A DNA stretch of 64,000 bases from Allopontixanthobacter sediminis (GCF_009828115.1 NZ_WTYL01000002.1:682001-746000), one strand, 5' to 3'. Counted from the stretch's first letter, positions 46,092 through 54,721 are shown. A program made the numbers and translations. The notes: generated from the sequence alone by a model not told the origin.

Positions 46092-46963
46092 AATTTCGCT
46101 TCCGCCGAACGCGAACGAGCGCAAGTCGGGCAATATTCCAATCCATGTCAGTCGAATAGGCCGAGATCGTTTTTTGCAGTTGCTTGGTACCAAAACACTG
46201 ACCCAGAGCCAAAGTCAGTGCATTTTTTGGCAAGGTTAAGCCTAGCCGGTCGGTTTGCGCGATCGCCAGATTATACTCATTAAGGTTGGAATGGGTAAAG
46301 ATCAGTGGTCGAAACTTCCGAACTCAAATTCAGACGAGCCTAGGCTCGCGCATCAATTACTGATTTGCATCTCGCCACCGACAATCTGTTCCGCTTGGGA
46401 AACCAGACAGGTTGGAATATTCGGTGACAGAAAACGAAAATAACGTACGCGCACATTGGCAGCTCTCACTCGTGGACTTCTGACTGATGTACAAGCCTCT
46501 AGTGGCTTGTTTCCTGAGTACGAGCGCACTCGCTTTGCGAGCGCTTATCACTGCGAATCAGTCGCATATGAGCCTACCGTTTGGCGTTGAACGCCATGTA
46601 AGCGAATCCCAAATTGGAACGCTATCGCAATAAGTGACGAAATGAGCCCATCTAGGAAAAATCAATTTTTCAAAAAATTTATAAGGGAAATCACATAGAT
46701 AGGATTTTTGAGCTCGGCACGATCAAACAGAAGTCGGTTGAAGCACCTGTGTTTTTTCCAAATGTCGTTAACAGCGCGTTGACTTATATTAACAATTCGG
46801 CGATGTGCTACCCAAGAGGAAGCACCAGACTTCCTTATGGGTCCCGCGTAATTCGTTAGAAAATTGCGCGACAATGCCACTCCGGGGGCGGTCAGTACAA
46901 TCTGCTTCGTTTCGACTGCGGTGGCGCGCGCTCTTCACTCACGTTTATGATAGGAAACCAAAT
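46092..46963. other. Long non-coding region, 872 nt
   Basis: Between the kinase gene and the next PEP-CTERM gene. I see no supported gene: the short frames present lack ribosome sites and protein character. It holds a small inverted repeat at 46491-46510 and an AT-rich stretch around 46655-46700. The frame of the PEP-CTERM gene is open back to 46805, but those codons are not protein-like. Confidence 0.5.
46491..46513. repeat. Short inverted repeat
   Basis: Perfect 7-nt arms ACAAGCC / GGCTTGT with a 6-nt loop, followed by TTT on the plus strand. It could be a weak terminator about 460 nt after the kinase operon, or chance. Confidence 0.4.
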
Positions 46964-47632
46964 ATGAAAAATTGCTTTGCAATTGCGTTTTCATTAGCGG
47001 CCATAACTCTGCCCGCGACAATGGCCACGGCGGCTGAAACCGTCGATGTTAGCACAGGCCAGGGAGATGTTGGTACGGTTGACGCTAACTGGCTGATTGG
47101 CGGTGCCGCAGCTTTTATCCCTACCGCGATCAACACTGCTTGGACCAGTGGTGGAGCGCCCGCCGGTCAGAACGGGAATAACGACGGCGCACGTTGGATA
47201 ACGCCTACTAGCGTTGGTACCGCAACCGAGCCGGCCACGACCATTTCCTATTCTACCGTATTTACTCTTAATAGCATGGCGACCGTGGCGCAGTTTGTTG
47301 GCACTTACTGGTCCGACAACCGGGTAGTGGAAGTCCTTCTTAACAACGTTTCGATTTTCGTTAACGGTGGGTCTGCATCGCAGTTCAACGGCTCTGGCAT
47401 CGGAATTAATCAGCAAGTTGCGATCCTCGGAAGCGGCGCTCAGAACAATTTGGTATTCCGCGTTCAAAATGATACCGGCAATAGTGGCAACCCCGCAGGA
47501 CTGCGTTTGGATGCGGTTATTAGTGCCGTCCCTGAGCCAGGCACTTGGATGCTTATGATTCTTGGCTTAGGCGCTGTTGGTTTTTCCATGCGTCGCCGTC
47601 AAAAAGCGCAGGTTCGTTTCCAGTTCGCTTGA
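46964..47632 (+). CDS. PEP-CTERM (PEPxxW type) secreted protein
   Basis: 222 residues from the ATG at 46964: AGGAAA precedes it and the signal peptide begins there (MKNCFAIAFSLAAITLPATMATAA). Body of about 165 residues, beta-rich, Asn/Gly/Thr-rich, with FVGTYWSDNRVVEVLLNN resembling a jelly-roll carbohydrate-binding style strand pair (weak). The tail has PEPGTWM from residue 190, a hydrophobic helix, RRRQK and a final FQFA. Met replaces Ala after Trp. A good terminator follows, so it is monocistronic. Confidence 0.85.
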   Translation: MKNCFAIAFSLAAITLPATMATAAETVDVSTGQGDVGTVDANWLIGGAAAFIPTAINTAWTSGGAPAGQNGNNDGARWITPTSVGTATEPATTISYSTVFTLNSMATVAQFVGTYWSDNRVVEVLLNNVSIFVNGGSASQFNGSGIGINQQVAILGSGAQNNLVFRVQNDTGNSGNPAGLRLDAVISAVPEPGTWMLMILGLGAVGFSMRRRQKAQVRFQFA

Positions 47633-47663
47633 ATACGGCCAAGTTAGTTACAATTTTTGCAAA

Positions 47664-47693
47664 GGGGTCGGCCAAATTGGCCGGCCCTTTTCG
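47664..47693 (+). terminator. Intrinsic terminator of the PEP-CTERM gene
   Basis: GGGTCGGCCAA / TTGGCCGGCCC arms (one G-T pair) followed by TTTT, 33 nt after the stop codon at 47632. Confidence 0.85.
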
Positions 47694-47726
47694 TTTATTC
47701 GCACCAATCAGGTAATATGGCGAAGG

Positions 47727-48761
47727 ATGGCTCGAGCACATCGATTTTTAGGTATTGGTTCGCTGCTTGCGATCTGCGGGCTTGCCATGCTCGCTGCGCT
47801 CTTCGCAGTTTACATTGCTTTACCACACACGTCAGATAGCGAATTGAGGAACTTGGATCCCGATCAAGGTGCCGCTATTCAGCCACCTGAACTTGAAGTG
47901 TTCCAGTTCCAAGAAGGAATTGCTCCAGAGCAGGCTATCGAGATCAATGCAGCCATTCCTGAATCAAGCGAGCCGATCGTCGCTGCCCGATCGCTTAATA
48001 TTCTGTCGCTCTCGTCTTCCGGTGCTGGACAGTTGTCCGCGGTCGATTGTCTAACTGCAGCCATTCATTACGAAGCAGCCTCAGAATCAACTAGTGGGCA
48101 GCGCGCTGTCGCACAGGTCGTCCTTAATCGAGTGCGGCACCCGGCATACCCGAACTCGATTTGCGGCGTAGTGTTTCAAGGGTCGCAGCGTCTTACCGGC
48201 TGTCAATTTACCTTCACGTGCGATGGATCGCTTCGACGGCGTCCATCGGCGGCCGCTTGGCAGCGAGCAAGATCGGTGGCCGCAGCGGCTCTCTCTGGAT
48301 ATGTAGAACCCAATGTTGGTCTGGCCACACATTATCACGCAAATTTCGTAGTACCGTATTGGAGCGGCAGCCTGACCAAGATCGGACCGATCGGATCTCA
48401 CATTTTCTACCGGTGGAGAGGACGGAATGGCACGCGCGCGGCCTTCACCAGTAGCTATTCAAACACGGAACTCATTCCATCTGGAGCGGCCGCGCAATTA
48501 TCAGGTCTTTTGCTCACTGCATCGCCGGCCGAGGCCATGATCGATTTGGCTGACCTTGCTGGCCTCAACCCGCAAGAGGCCAGCTCGACCTCGCCCTCGA
48601 CTGGAATGACCGCCCAGCCCGATGGACAGCTGCTAATTGACGCTGGCTCTTCAATTCCGCGCGCGGGCAGTGACCTGACGGTTCCTGGGGCAAGGCTAAA
48701 AAGCGATGAAACAGAATACCAAATGGTCGATAAACGGCCCCGTCTGCTTGAAGATAAATAG
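47727..48761 (+). CDS. SleB-type cell wall hydrolase, membrane-anchored
   Basis: 344 residues from the ATG at 47727; the frame is open further upstream but runs through the terminator. One N-terminal helix (about 7-33) anchors it in the inner membrane. The Hydrolase_2 (SleB/CwlJ) domain spans about 105-235: CLTAAIHYEAASESTSGQRAVAQVVLNRVRHPAYPNSICGVVFQ with the catalytic Glu, then GCQFTFTCDGS and ATHYHANFVVPYW. A lytic transglycosylase/amidase-like role in peptidoglycan is expected for the family; opening a path for export complexes would be speculation. Last gene before the compositional border. Confidence 0.87.
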   Translation: MARAHRFLGIGSLLAICGLAMLAALFAVYIALPHTSDSELRNLDPDQGAAIQPPELEVFQFQEGIAPEQAIEINAAIPESSEPIVAARSLNILSLSSSGAGQLSAVDCLTAAIHYEAASESTSGQRAVAQVVLNRVRHPAYPNSICGVVFQGSQRLTGCQFTFTCDGSLRRRPSAAAWQRARSVAAAALSGYVEPNVGLATHYHANFVVPYWSGSLTKIGPIGSHIFYRWRGRNGTRAAFTSSYSNTELIPSGAAAQLSGLLLTASPAEAMIDLADLAGLNPQEASSTSPSTGMTAQPDGQLLIDAGSSIPRAGSDLTVPGARLKSDETEYQMVDKRPRLLEDK

Positions 48762-48878
48762 TCCCAAAATAGATTCGGCCGAAGTTGAGAGCTGCAGTCT
48801 GACTCCGGTGTAACTCCGGTGAATCTAGCGGACTTTCGTGCTTTGATCTTTCTTTGTTCTGCTATATATGCAGTTAAG

Positions 48879-48901
48879 AATGGCGGATTTCTGCCATTTT
48901 T
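48879..48901 (+). terminator. Probable intrinsic terminator of the hydrolase gene
   Basis: AATGGC / GCCATT arms with an 8-nt loop, followed by TTT, about 120 nt after the stop codon at 48761. Short stem, so moderate confidence. Confidence 0.5.
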
Positions 48902-48917
48902 GAGATTAGCCTTTTCC

Positions 48918-48962
48918 CTCCGAAAGCAGAGGTCACTGGTTCGAATGCAGTCGGGTGGGCTA
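48918..48962 (+). pseudogene. 3' half of a tRNA-Arg (anticodon CCG), putative attachment scar
   Basis: Reading as a tRNA from position 32: anticodon loop CTCCGAA (anticodon CCG), anticodon-stem 3' strand AGCAG, variable loop AGGTC, T-arm ACTGG-TTCGAAT-GCAGT (four of five pairs; the G53-C61 pair is lost), acceptor 3' strand CGGGTGG, discriminator G, then CTA where CCA is expected. No 5' half (D arm, 5' acceptor strand) precedes it. The copy is therefore not functional. The break at the anticodon loop is a known integration point of tyrosine recombinases, and it lies at the GC change of the window. Confidence 0.65.
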
Positions 48963-48991
48963 GTTCTAACGACCATCCACCTGCAATGCTG

Positions 48992-50527
48992 TCAGTTTAC
49001 CTGGCGTTCCAGCCCTTCCCAATACGGAGCGCGGAGTTCGCGGCGAAGGATCTTGCCTGAGGGGTTGCGCGGCAGGGCGTCCGTGAAATCGACCGATTTG
49101 GGGCATTTGAAGCCGGCAATCCTTGTTCGTGCGTAGGCAATTACGTCCGCTTCCGTTAGGTCGCTGCCGGGCCGCAGCACGATGATCGCCTTGACCGCTT
49201 CGCCCCATTTCGGATCGGGGACGCCGATCACCGCGATGTCGGCTACGTCTGGGTGGCCGTAAACCGCGCTTTCCACTTCGGCGGGATAGACATTCTCCCC
49301 GCCGCTGATGATCATGTCCTTGATCCGGTCCTGGATGAACAGGTAACCATCCTCGTCGAGCATGCCCGCGTCGCCCGTGCGGAACCAGCCATCACCGATC
49401 AGGGCCTTCGCGGTTTCTTCCGGGCGGTTCCAGTACTCCAGCATCACGCAGTCGGACCGGATCGCGACCTCGCCGGTCGCGCCTGGCGGCAGCGGCTTCA
49501 GGTCGCCGTCGAGAATGCGGATTTCGACGCCCGGCATCGCTTTACCGGCGGAACGCATCACATGTTCGCGGCCCGGTCGGTGATCGTCGGGCGCGAGTGA
49601 AATGATCGCGCCGTAGGTTTCGGTAAGGCCGTAAAGCTGTGCGAAGTCGCAGCCCAGGCGCGACACGCCTTCCTTCAGCAGGTCGAGTGGAATCGGGCTA
49701 GCGCCATATGTCAGGCCCCTCACCGAGGAGAAATCCGCACCTTCCGCAGCCGGGTGCGCCAGCATGATGCCGAGCGCCGCGGGCACCAGGAACAGCCATT
49801 TAACCTGATATTCCGCCACGTCGCGGATCATCAGCGCCGGGTCGAATTCAGCGTGGATGATCAATTCCTGGCCGCCCAGCACGGCACCGGTGGCGCCGCC
49901 GACGCCCGCGATGTGGCCGTAGGGCATGGCCATGATCAGCGAATCGCCTGGCGCGGCGCAGTACCAGTAGATATTTTCCGCCTCCAGGCGCGGGCGCATG
50001 TTTGACCCGTTGAAATTGCTCAGCACCACGCCCTTCGGCTTGCCGGTGGTGCCGGAAGTGTAGAGCTGGAGGAAGGCGTCGTCCCTGGTGATCGCCGCCG
50101 TGACCGGATCGTCGGAATGCCCATCGCGCCATACGGCAAAGTCGCTTTCCATCGTCACACTCGCGCCGTCCCACGGGGCACCGGCGAACGCTTCTTCGAT
50201 GAACAGCACTTTGGCGCCGCAATCCTGCAGGATGAACTCTACTTCCGCCGGGGCGAGCCGCCAGATAATCGGTACCAGCACGGCGCCCAACCGCGCCGCG
50301 CCGAGGCACAGTTCGACCGCGTAATCGCTGTTCTTGCCGAGGTAGGCGATCCGGTCGCCCTTGGTCAGGCCCATGGCCGCGAGGCCGTTGGCGATCTGTG
50401 TCGCGTGCCGGTCGTATTCGGCGAAACTGGTGACCCGCGGCCCGAAGCGCAAAGCTGCCGCGTCGCCGCGTTCCGCTGCGTGACGCGCCAGCGCCCCGCT
50501 GAAAGTCCAGCATTCCGTCTCGCTCAT
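48992..50527 (-). CDS. Acyl-CoA synthetase (fatty-acid/AMP-dependent ligase)
   Basis: 511 residues. ANL-superfamily enzyme that activates a carboxylic acid with ATP and CoA. Core motifs: LYTSGTTGKPKGV (P-loop-like), YGLTET, GWFRTGDAGMLDEDGYLFIQDR, KDMIISGGENVYPAEVE (hinge) and the C-terminal Lys in PRNPSGKILRREL. The acyl substrate cannot be told. The M20 amidohydrolase gene lies 26 nt upstream on the same strand, suggesting an operon in which a released acid is activated (inference). GC-rich, unlike everything to its left. Confidence 0.93.
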   Translation of the reverse strand: MSETECWTFSGALARHAAERGDAAALRFGPRVTSFAEYDRHATQIANGLAAMGLTKGDRIAYLGKNSDYAVELCLGAARLGAVLVPIIWRLAPAEVEFILQDCGAKVLFIEEAFAGAPWDGASVTMESDFAVWRDGHSDDPVTAAITRDDAFLQLYTSGTTGKPKGVVLSNFNGSNMRPRLEAENIYWYCAAPGDSLIMAMPYGHIAGVGGATGAVLGGQELIIHAEFDPALMIRDVAEYQVKWLFLVPAALGIMLAHPAAEGADFSSVRGLTYGASPIPLDLLKEGVSRLGCDFAQLYGLTETYGAIISLAPDDHRPGREHVMRSAGKAMPGVEIRILDGDLKPLPPGATGEVAIRSDCVMLEYWNRPEETAKALIGDGWFRTGDAGMLDEDGYLFIQDRIKDMIISGGENVYPAEVESAVYGHPDVADIAVIGVPDPKWGEAVKAIIVLRPGSDLTEADVIAYARTRIAGFKCPKSVDFTDALPRNPSGKILRRELRAPYWEGLERQVN

Positions 50528-50553
50528 AAAATCGTCATCCCCGGGCCTATTTT

Positions 50554-51777
50554 CTATTCGAAGCCTTGCTCCAGAAACCGCAGCGCGCAGCCGGCCATGA
50601 TCGCCGTGCCGAGCGGTAGTGCGGTTTCATCCACCATCATCCGGCTGGAATGGATGCCGCAGCATTGGCTCCAGTCCTTCCCGCTGGGGGCAACCCCCAG
50701 GAAGAACATCGCGCCGGGCACTTTTTCCAGCACGTACGAGAAATCCTCCGCCCCCATGATCGGGGCGGGCAGGTCTTTCCAGCTGTCCGCCCCGAGCATC
50801 TGATGGGTCACCTTACGTCCAAGGGAGACCGCACGTTCGTCGCACAAGGTGACGGGAAATCCTTCTGTGATCTCGACCTTGGCGGTGACCCCGTGCGCGG
50901 CCGCGATCCCGCTGGCGGTCTCGCACATCAGGCGCTGGACCAGCTGGCGGTTTTCCGGTGACAGGGTGCGTATCGTGCCGCGCAATGTCACATGGTCGGG
51001 GATGATATTATGCGCGGTCCCGGCATCGAGCCTGGTGACAGTCACCACCACTGCGTCGGCGGCGTTGAAGCGACGGGTCACGACCGCTTGCAGCGCAGTG
51101 ACGATGGCGCAGGCGGCGGGCACCGGATCGAGCGTGTCGTGCGGCATGGAAGCGTGTCCGCCGCGCCCCTCGACAATGATTTCGAACTGGTCGGCGGCGG
51201 CCATCAGCGCGCCGGACCGGCCTGCGATCAGCCCGTGCCGCGCGTTGGGCATGATGTGGAGCGCGAAGGCGGCGTCCGGCAGCGGATCGCCCGGCGTACC
51301 GCCGATCAGCCCGTCGTCCAGCATGAAGCGCGCACCGTGATGGCCTTCTTCGCCGGGCTGGAACATGAACATCACTTCGCCGGATAGTTCGGCTTGCCGG
51401 GCCGAGAGGATCTGCGCCGCGCCCACCAGCATTGCAGTATGCGTGTCGTGGCCGCAGGCGTGCATCCGCCCGTCGATGGTGGACGCAAAATCGAGGCCCG
51501 TCTGTTCGGGCATCGGCAGAGCGTCCATGTCGCCCCGCAGCAGGACACGGTTCCGGCACGGATGGCCGGGCTTGCCGCCTTTCAGGATGGCAATTTCGCC
51601 GGTGGTCGACGAGCCGGAGCGCCATTCCAGCGGCAAATGGGCGAGCGCCGCACGCACCTTGGCCTGCGTCAGCGGAGTATGCAGCCCCAGTTCCGGTTCC
51701 GCATGGATCGCGCGCCGCAGGGCCACGATATCGTCGGCGATCGCATTGGCGGAGGCGAGCAGTTCGGGATGCAACAT
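50554..51777 (-). CDS. M20-family amidohydrolase (hippurate hydrolase / aminoacylase type)
   Basis: 407 residues. Zinc-dependent hydrolase of N-acyl amino acids or similar amides. Metal site and catalytic motifs: MHACGHDTHTAM, FQPGEEGHHGARFML, LHIMPNARHG and MGAEDFSYVLEKVPG. A dimerisation domain sits between about 190 and 300. First gene of the pair with the acyl-CoA ligase. Cytosolic; no signal peptide. Confidence 0.94.
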   Translation of the reverse strand: MLHPELLASANAIADDIVALRRAIHAEPELGLHTPLTQAKVRAALAHLPLEWRSGSSTTGEIAILKGGKPGHPCRNRVLLRGDMDALPMPEQTGLDFASTIDGRMHACGHDTHTAMLVGAAQILSARQAELSGEVMFMFQPGEEGHHGARFMLDDGLIGGTPGDPLPDAAFALHIMPNARHGLIAGRSGALMAAADQFEIIVEGRGGHASMPHDTLDPVPAACAIVTALQAVVTRRFNAADAVVVTVTRLDAGTAHNIIPDHVTLRGTIRTLSPENRQLVQRLMCETASGIAAAHGVTAKVEITEGFPVTLCDERAVSLGRKVTHQMLGADSWKDLPAPIMGAEDFSYVLEKVPGAMFFLGVAPSGKDWSQCCGIHSSRMMVDETALPLGTAIMAGCALRFLEQGFE

Positions 51778-51928
51778 CGGCGGATACTAACGGATTAAAT
51801 CGGGCCCGTCGCCCCCACTGAATCGGGCGGAGAAAAGGCTTCGAGCCATTTGACTTGGACAGCCGGCCGGTGCGGGCGGAATATCTGTTGTGGAGCAGGT
51901 CCGGTTTCCTTGCTAATGCGACCGGGCC

Positions 51929-52978
51929 ATGACGCTTGCCCACCCACATTTCCCGCTGCCGCAGCCAGAATGGGACGGTGAAGCCCGCCCGGCCCCGGTA
52001 GTGGGCGTGATCTACAACCGGCACAGCCATCACAACCTGCAACGCCGCCACCCGGCGGAGGCCGCGGCGGAGCTTCCGGTGCAGCAAGGCGGCAATCCGG
52101 CGAATGTTATCATAGCCGAACCGGCCGGACACGGCGACCTGCCGGGCATCCTGGCCGATTTCAAGCACCGCGGGATCGAACTGCTGGTGATGAACGGTGG
52201 TGACGGGACGGTTCGCGATGTCCTGACCAGCGGGTTACCGGTATGGGGCGACGACTGGCCCGCGCTCGCTGTGTTGCCGCGGGGCAAGACCAACGCTTTG
52301 AATGTCGATCTGGGCGCTCCGGCGGACTGGGCATTGGCAGGGGTAGTTGCCGCGTTCGAACATGGCCGGCGCGTCCATCGGCGCGGTATCGTGATGACCC
52401 CGCTCCCCGCAGACGGCGGTGAGCAAGCGCCGGCACCGATGATGGGGTTCATCCTGGGCGCGGGCGCGTTCAAGACCGGGATCAAGGCGGGGCAGGACGC
52501 ACACCGGCTTGGCGCTTTCAACAGCCTCGCGGTGGCGGTCACGGCCGCATGGGGCGTGGCTCAGGCGTTGCTCGGCAGTGCGCGCAACCGCTGGCGGCGC
52601 GGAACCGGGATGGAGCTTCTGCTCGGGCCAGGCCGCAAACCGATGCCGCATAGCGGCTTTGGCGATCCCGCGCGTCGCTGGATTCTGATCGCTTCTACCC
52701 TTGGGCGGTTACCGCTCGGCATGAAATTGTTCGGCCCCCATCAGGAAGGGTTACGGATCGCGGTAATGGACACGGCGCGCCGCCGGTTGCTGGCGATGTT
52801 ACCGGCGGTTGTGGCCGGCAGGAGCCCTGACTGGGTAACCCGCGCGGGCGTCCATTTCGCGAAGGCCGACGAGTTCGAATTGACGCTGGACGACGGGTTT
52901 ATCCTCGACGGCGAAATCTTCCCTGCAGGCCGGTACCACGTGACAGAGGGACCGGAACTGCGCTTCGTCGTGCCTTGA
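51929..52978 (+). CDS. Diacylglycerol kinase-like (YegS/DAGK catalytic domain) protein
   Basis: 349 residues. The N-terminal half is a DAGK catalytic domain: VIYNRHSHHN replaces the usual NPxxG opening, and VMNGGDGTVRDV is the GGDGT nucleotide motif. The C-terminal half is the beta-sandwich lipid-binding part, ending with DDGFILDGEIFPAGRY. It likely phosphorylates diacylglycerol, a sphingoid base or a related lipid; sphingomonads carry glycosphingolipids, but a ceramide substrate here is only a guess. Its stop overlaps the next gene's TTG start. Confidence 0.85.
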   Translation: MTLAHPHFPLPQPEWDGEARPAPVVGVIYNRHSHHNLQRRHPAEAAAELPVQQGGNPANVIIAEPAGHGDLPGILADFKHRGIELLVMNGGDGTVRDVLTSGLPVWGDDWPALAVLPRGKTNALNVDLGAPADWALAGVVAAFEHGRRVHRRGIVMTPLPADGGEQAPAPMMGFILGAGAFKTGIKAGQDAHRLGAFNSLAVAVTAAWGVAQALLGSARNRWRRGTGMELLLGPGRKPMPHSGFGDPARRWILIASTLGRLPLGMKLFGPHQEGLRIAVMDTARRRLLAMLPAVVAGRSPDWVTRAGVHFAKADEFELTLDDGFILDGEIFPAGRYHVTEGPELRFVVP

Positions 52979-53892
52979 GCGGCGATCTCCCCGAATTGGC
53001 GACCGGTGCGGCTTTAACGGGCCGGATCGAGGCCGCGCTGGACGCGCCGGTCGAACCGGTCGTAGCGCAGTTTGCGGCGCAGCTCGCGCAGGAAGCGGGG
53101 GCGGCGGCGGTGCTGTTCTATGGCTCGAACCTTCGTACCGGTGAGCTCGACGGGGTGCTCGATTTCTACCTGTTGATGCCGGGGCCGCAGCAGGACCGCA
53201 TCTGGCCGCGCGTCAGCTATCACGAACGCGAATGCGGCAGCCATGATCTCAGGGCGAAAGTCGCGAAGATGTCGCTGTCCACTTTCGCGCAGGCCGCAGC
53301 GGGCACCCGGCGCGATACCACCATCTGGGCGCGGTTCGTGCAGCCAAGCGCGCTGGTGTGGCAGGCGGACGAGGCAATTCGCCGGGACGTAGTCGCGGCG
53401 GTCGCCGCCGCCGCCTGCACTGCAGGGCGACTGGCGGCCGCCCTGGGGCCCGCCAGCGGCACGGCGGAAGAATATTGGCGGGCGCTGTTTCGCGCGACCT
53501 ACAAGGCCGAACTGCGGGTCGAGAAGCCTGGCCGGGAGGGTTCGATACTCTCAGTCAACCGTGATCATTTCGCCGGGCTTCTACCGCTCGCCCTGTCGGC
53601 ACAGGATATCGCCTATGACCGGGACGGTACAAGCCTGACGCCGCGTCTGGACCCGGCACAGCGCAAGAAAATCCTCCGCTGGTGGTCGGCGCGGCGGCGA
53701 TTGGGCAAGCCGCTCAACTTGCTGCGACTGGTCAAGGCAACGACCACTTTCGAGGGCGCGGCCCGTTATGGCGCATGGAAGCTGGAACGCCATACCGGCA
53801 TTTCGGTCGAATTGACCCCATGGCGGGAGAAGCATCCGCTGCTGGCGGCGCCTAGCGTCCTGTTCAGCCTGTGGCGGAAGCGACGAGCCTAG
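52975..53892 (+). CDS. Uncharacterised protein coupled to the lipid-kinase-like gene
   Basis: 305 residues, TTG start overlapping the previous stop by 4 nt. No signal peptide or membrane helix. VLFYGSNLRTGELDGVLDFYLLM (about 43-65) has the Gly-Ser and spaced Asp arrangement of minimal nucleotidyltransferase folds, but one of the usual paired Asp positions is unclear. The C-terminal part is basic and helical. I do not recognise the family. Tight coupling suggests work on the same lipid as the upstream kinase (inference). Confidence 0.7.
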   Translation: MSGDLPELATGAALTGRIEAALDAPVEPVVAQFAAQLAQEAGAAAVLFYGSNLRTGELDGVLDFYLLMPGPQQDRIWPRVSYHERECGSHDLRAKVAKMSLSTFAQAAAGTRRDTTIWARFVQPSALVWQADEAIRRDVVAAVAAAACTAGRLAAALGPASGTAEEYWRALFRATYKAELRVEKPGREGSILSVNRDHFAGLLPLALSAQDIAYDRDGTSLTPRLDPAQRKKILRWWSARRRLGKPLNLLRLVKATTTFEGAARYGAWKLERHTGISVELTPWREKHPLLAAPSVLFSLWRKRRA

Positions 53893-54389
53893 AAGTACTT
53901 CATCGTGACGCTGATCGAGGTCACGCCGCTGCCGGCGTTGAAGGCGGTCTTCTGGTAGCTGGGTTTGCCGAGATTGAAGATGTTGATGCTGGGGTTGTTC
54001 GACATGGCCCCGCCATCTTCGCGGATATCGGTCTTGCCGTTGCCATTCACATCGTGGCGCACCGCTATCCCATAGGTCCCGCTGGACGGAACAGGGACGC
54101 AGAAAACCATTGTTCCGCTTTTCGCCGGTGCTTCGACCCGGGCGAGCCAGCGGCCCTTTTCCAGCCAGTCAGCCTTGGTGCCGTTGTAGCTTTGCACGCG
54201 AATCTTGCCGCTGGACTGCTTGATGCCGTTGACCGTCACCTTGACGGCGGGGCCTGCGCCCGGCGCGCATTTCGCCAGATTGTTGCCCAGCACCTGGTTG
54301 TATTGCGCGGCGGCGGACACGGACATGGCCAGGCCGCCCGCGGCTAGAGAGAACGCAGCAATTTTCACGGCGGAAACAGATCTCGTCAT
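53889..54389 (-). CDS. DUF2141 exported protein
   Basis: 166 residues. Signal peptide 1-28 (ending SAAAQ). The remainder is a compact beta-sandwich: VKVTVNGIKQSSGKIRVQSYNG, FCVPVPSSGTYGIAVRHDVNGNGKTD and a final SISVTMKYF, the DUF2141 pattern with its calcium-like DVNGNGKTD loop. Periplasmic or surface; function unknown. Its 3' end overlaps the preceding convergent gene by 4 nt. Confidence 0.85.
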   Translation of the reverse strand: MTRSVSAVKIAAFSLAAGGLAMSVSAAAQYNQVLGNNLAKCAPGAGPAVKVTVNGIKQSSGKIRVQSYNGTKADWLEKGRWLARVEAPAKSGTMVFCVPVPSSGTYGIAVRHDVNGNGKTDIREDGGAMSNNPSINIFNLGKPSYQKTAFNAGSGVTSISVTMKYF

Positions 54390-54721
54390 TCGTTATCCCT
54401 GTTCTATCATGGGTGTCAGCCTATCGCCCTGATTGATATGGACCGACAGCGCCTGGGGATGGGCTCGCAGCGTGATTGCCGGCCGGTTGCCCCCTTACAT
54501 ATGGCGCCCCAACTGCCATCCGGACCATGAATTACCCCTGAATTGCCGCATTGCTCCGCGTTCATCCAGCGATATGTCCGGGTCGGCTGATGTCCCGGAG
54601 CGGGAATAACGCGGGGGCCGGTGTGGAAAAGCACCGCACGGGCGCTTGCGGCGCGGTAAGGTCACCCCTAACCGGATACCGAACCACACTTGCGCGGTTT
54701 ACCTGAAAGAAGCGTTCAACC
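54390..54721. other. Divergent intergenic region upstream of rpe
   Basis: 332 nt carrying the promoters of the DUF2141 gene and of the rpe-heparinase-purH run. No small ORF with a ribosome site, no RNA gene and no clear promoter boxes. Confidence 0.4.

Noticed and set aside
31946-46796. A near-identical 21-mer (GCGTTGACTTAT..TAACAAT) at about 31942 and 46777, first read as a shared promoter or att motif
   Set aside because: With 19 of 21 matches, about one or two such pairs are expected by chance in 64 kb. The first copy is the coding end of the EpsI gene, and no -10 box follows either copy.
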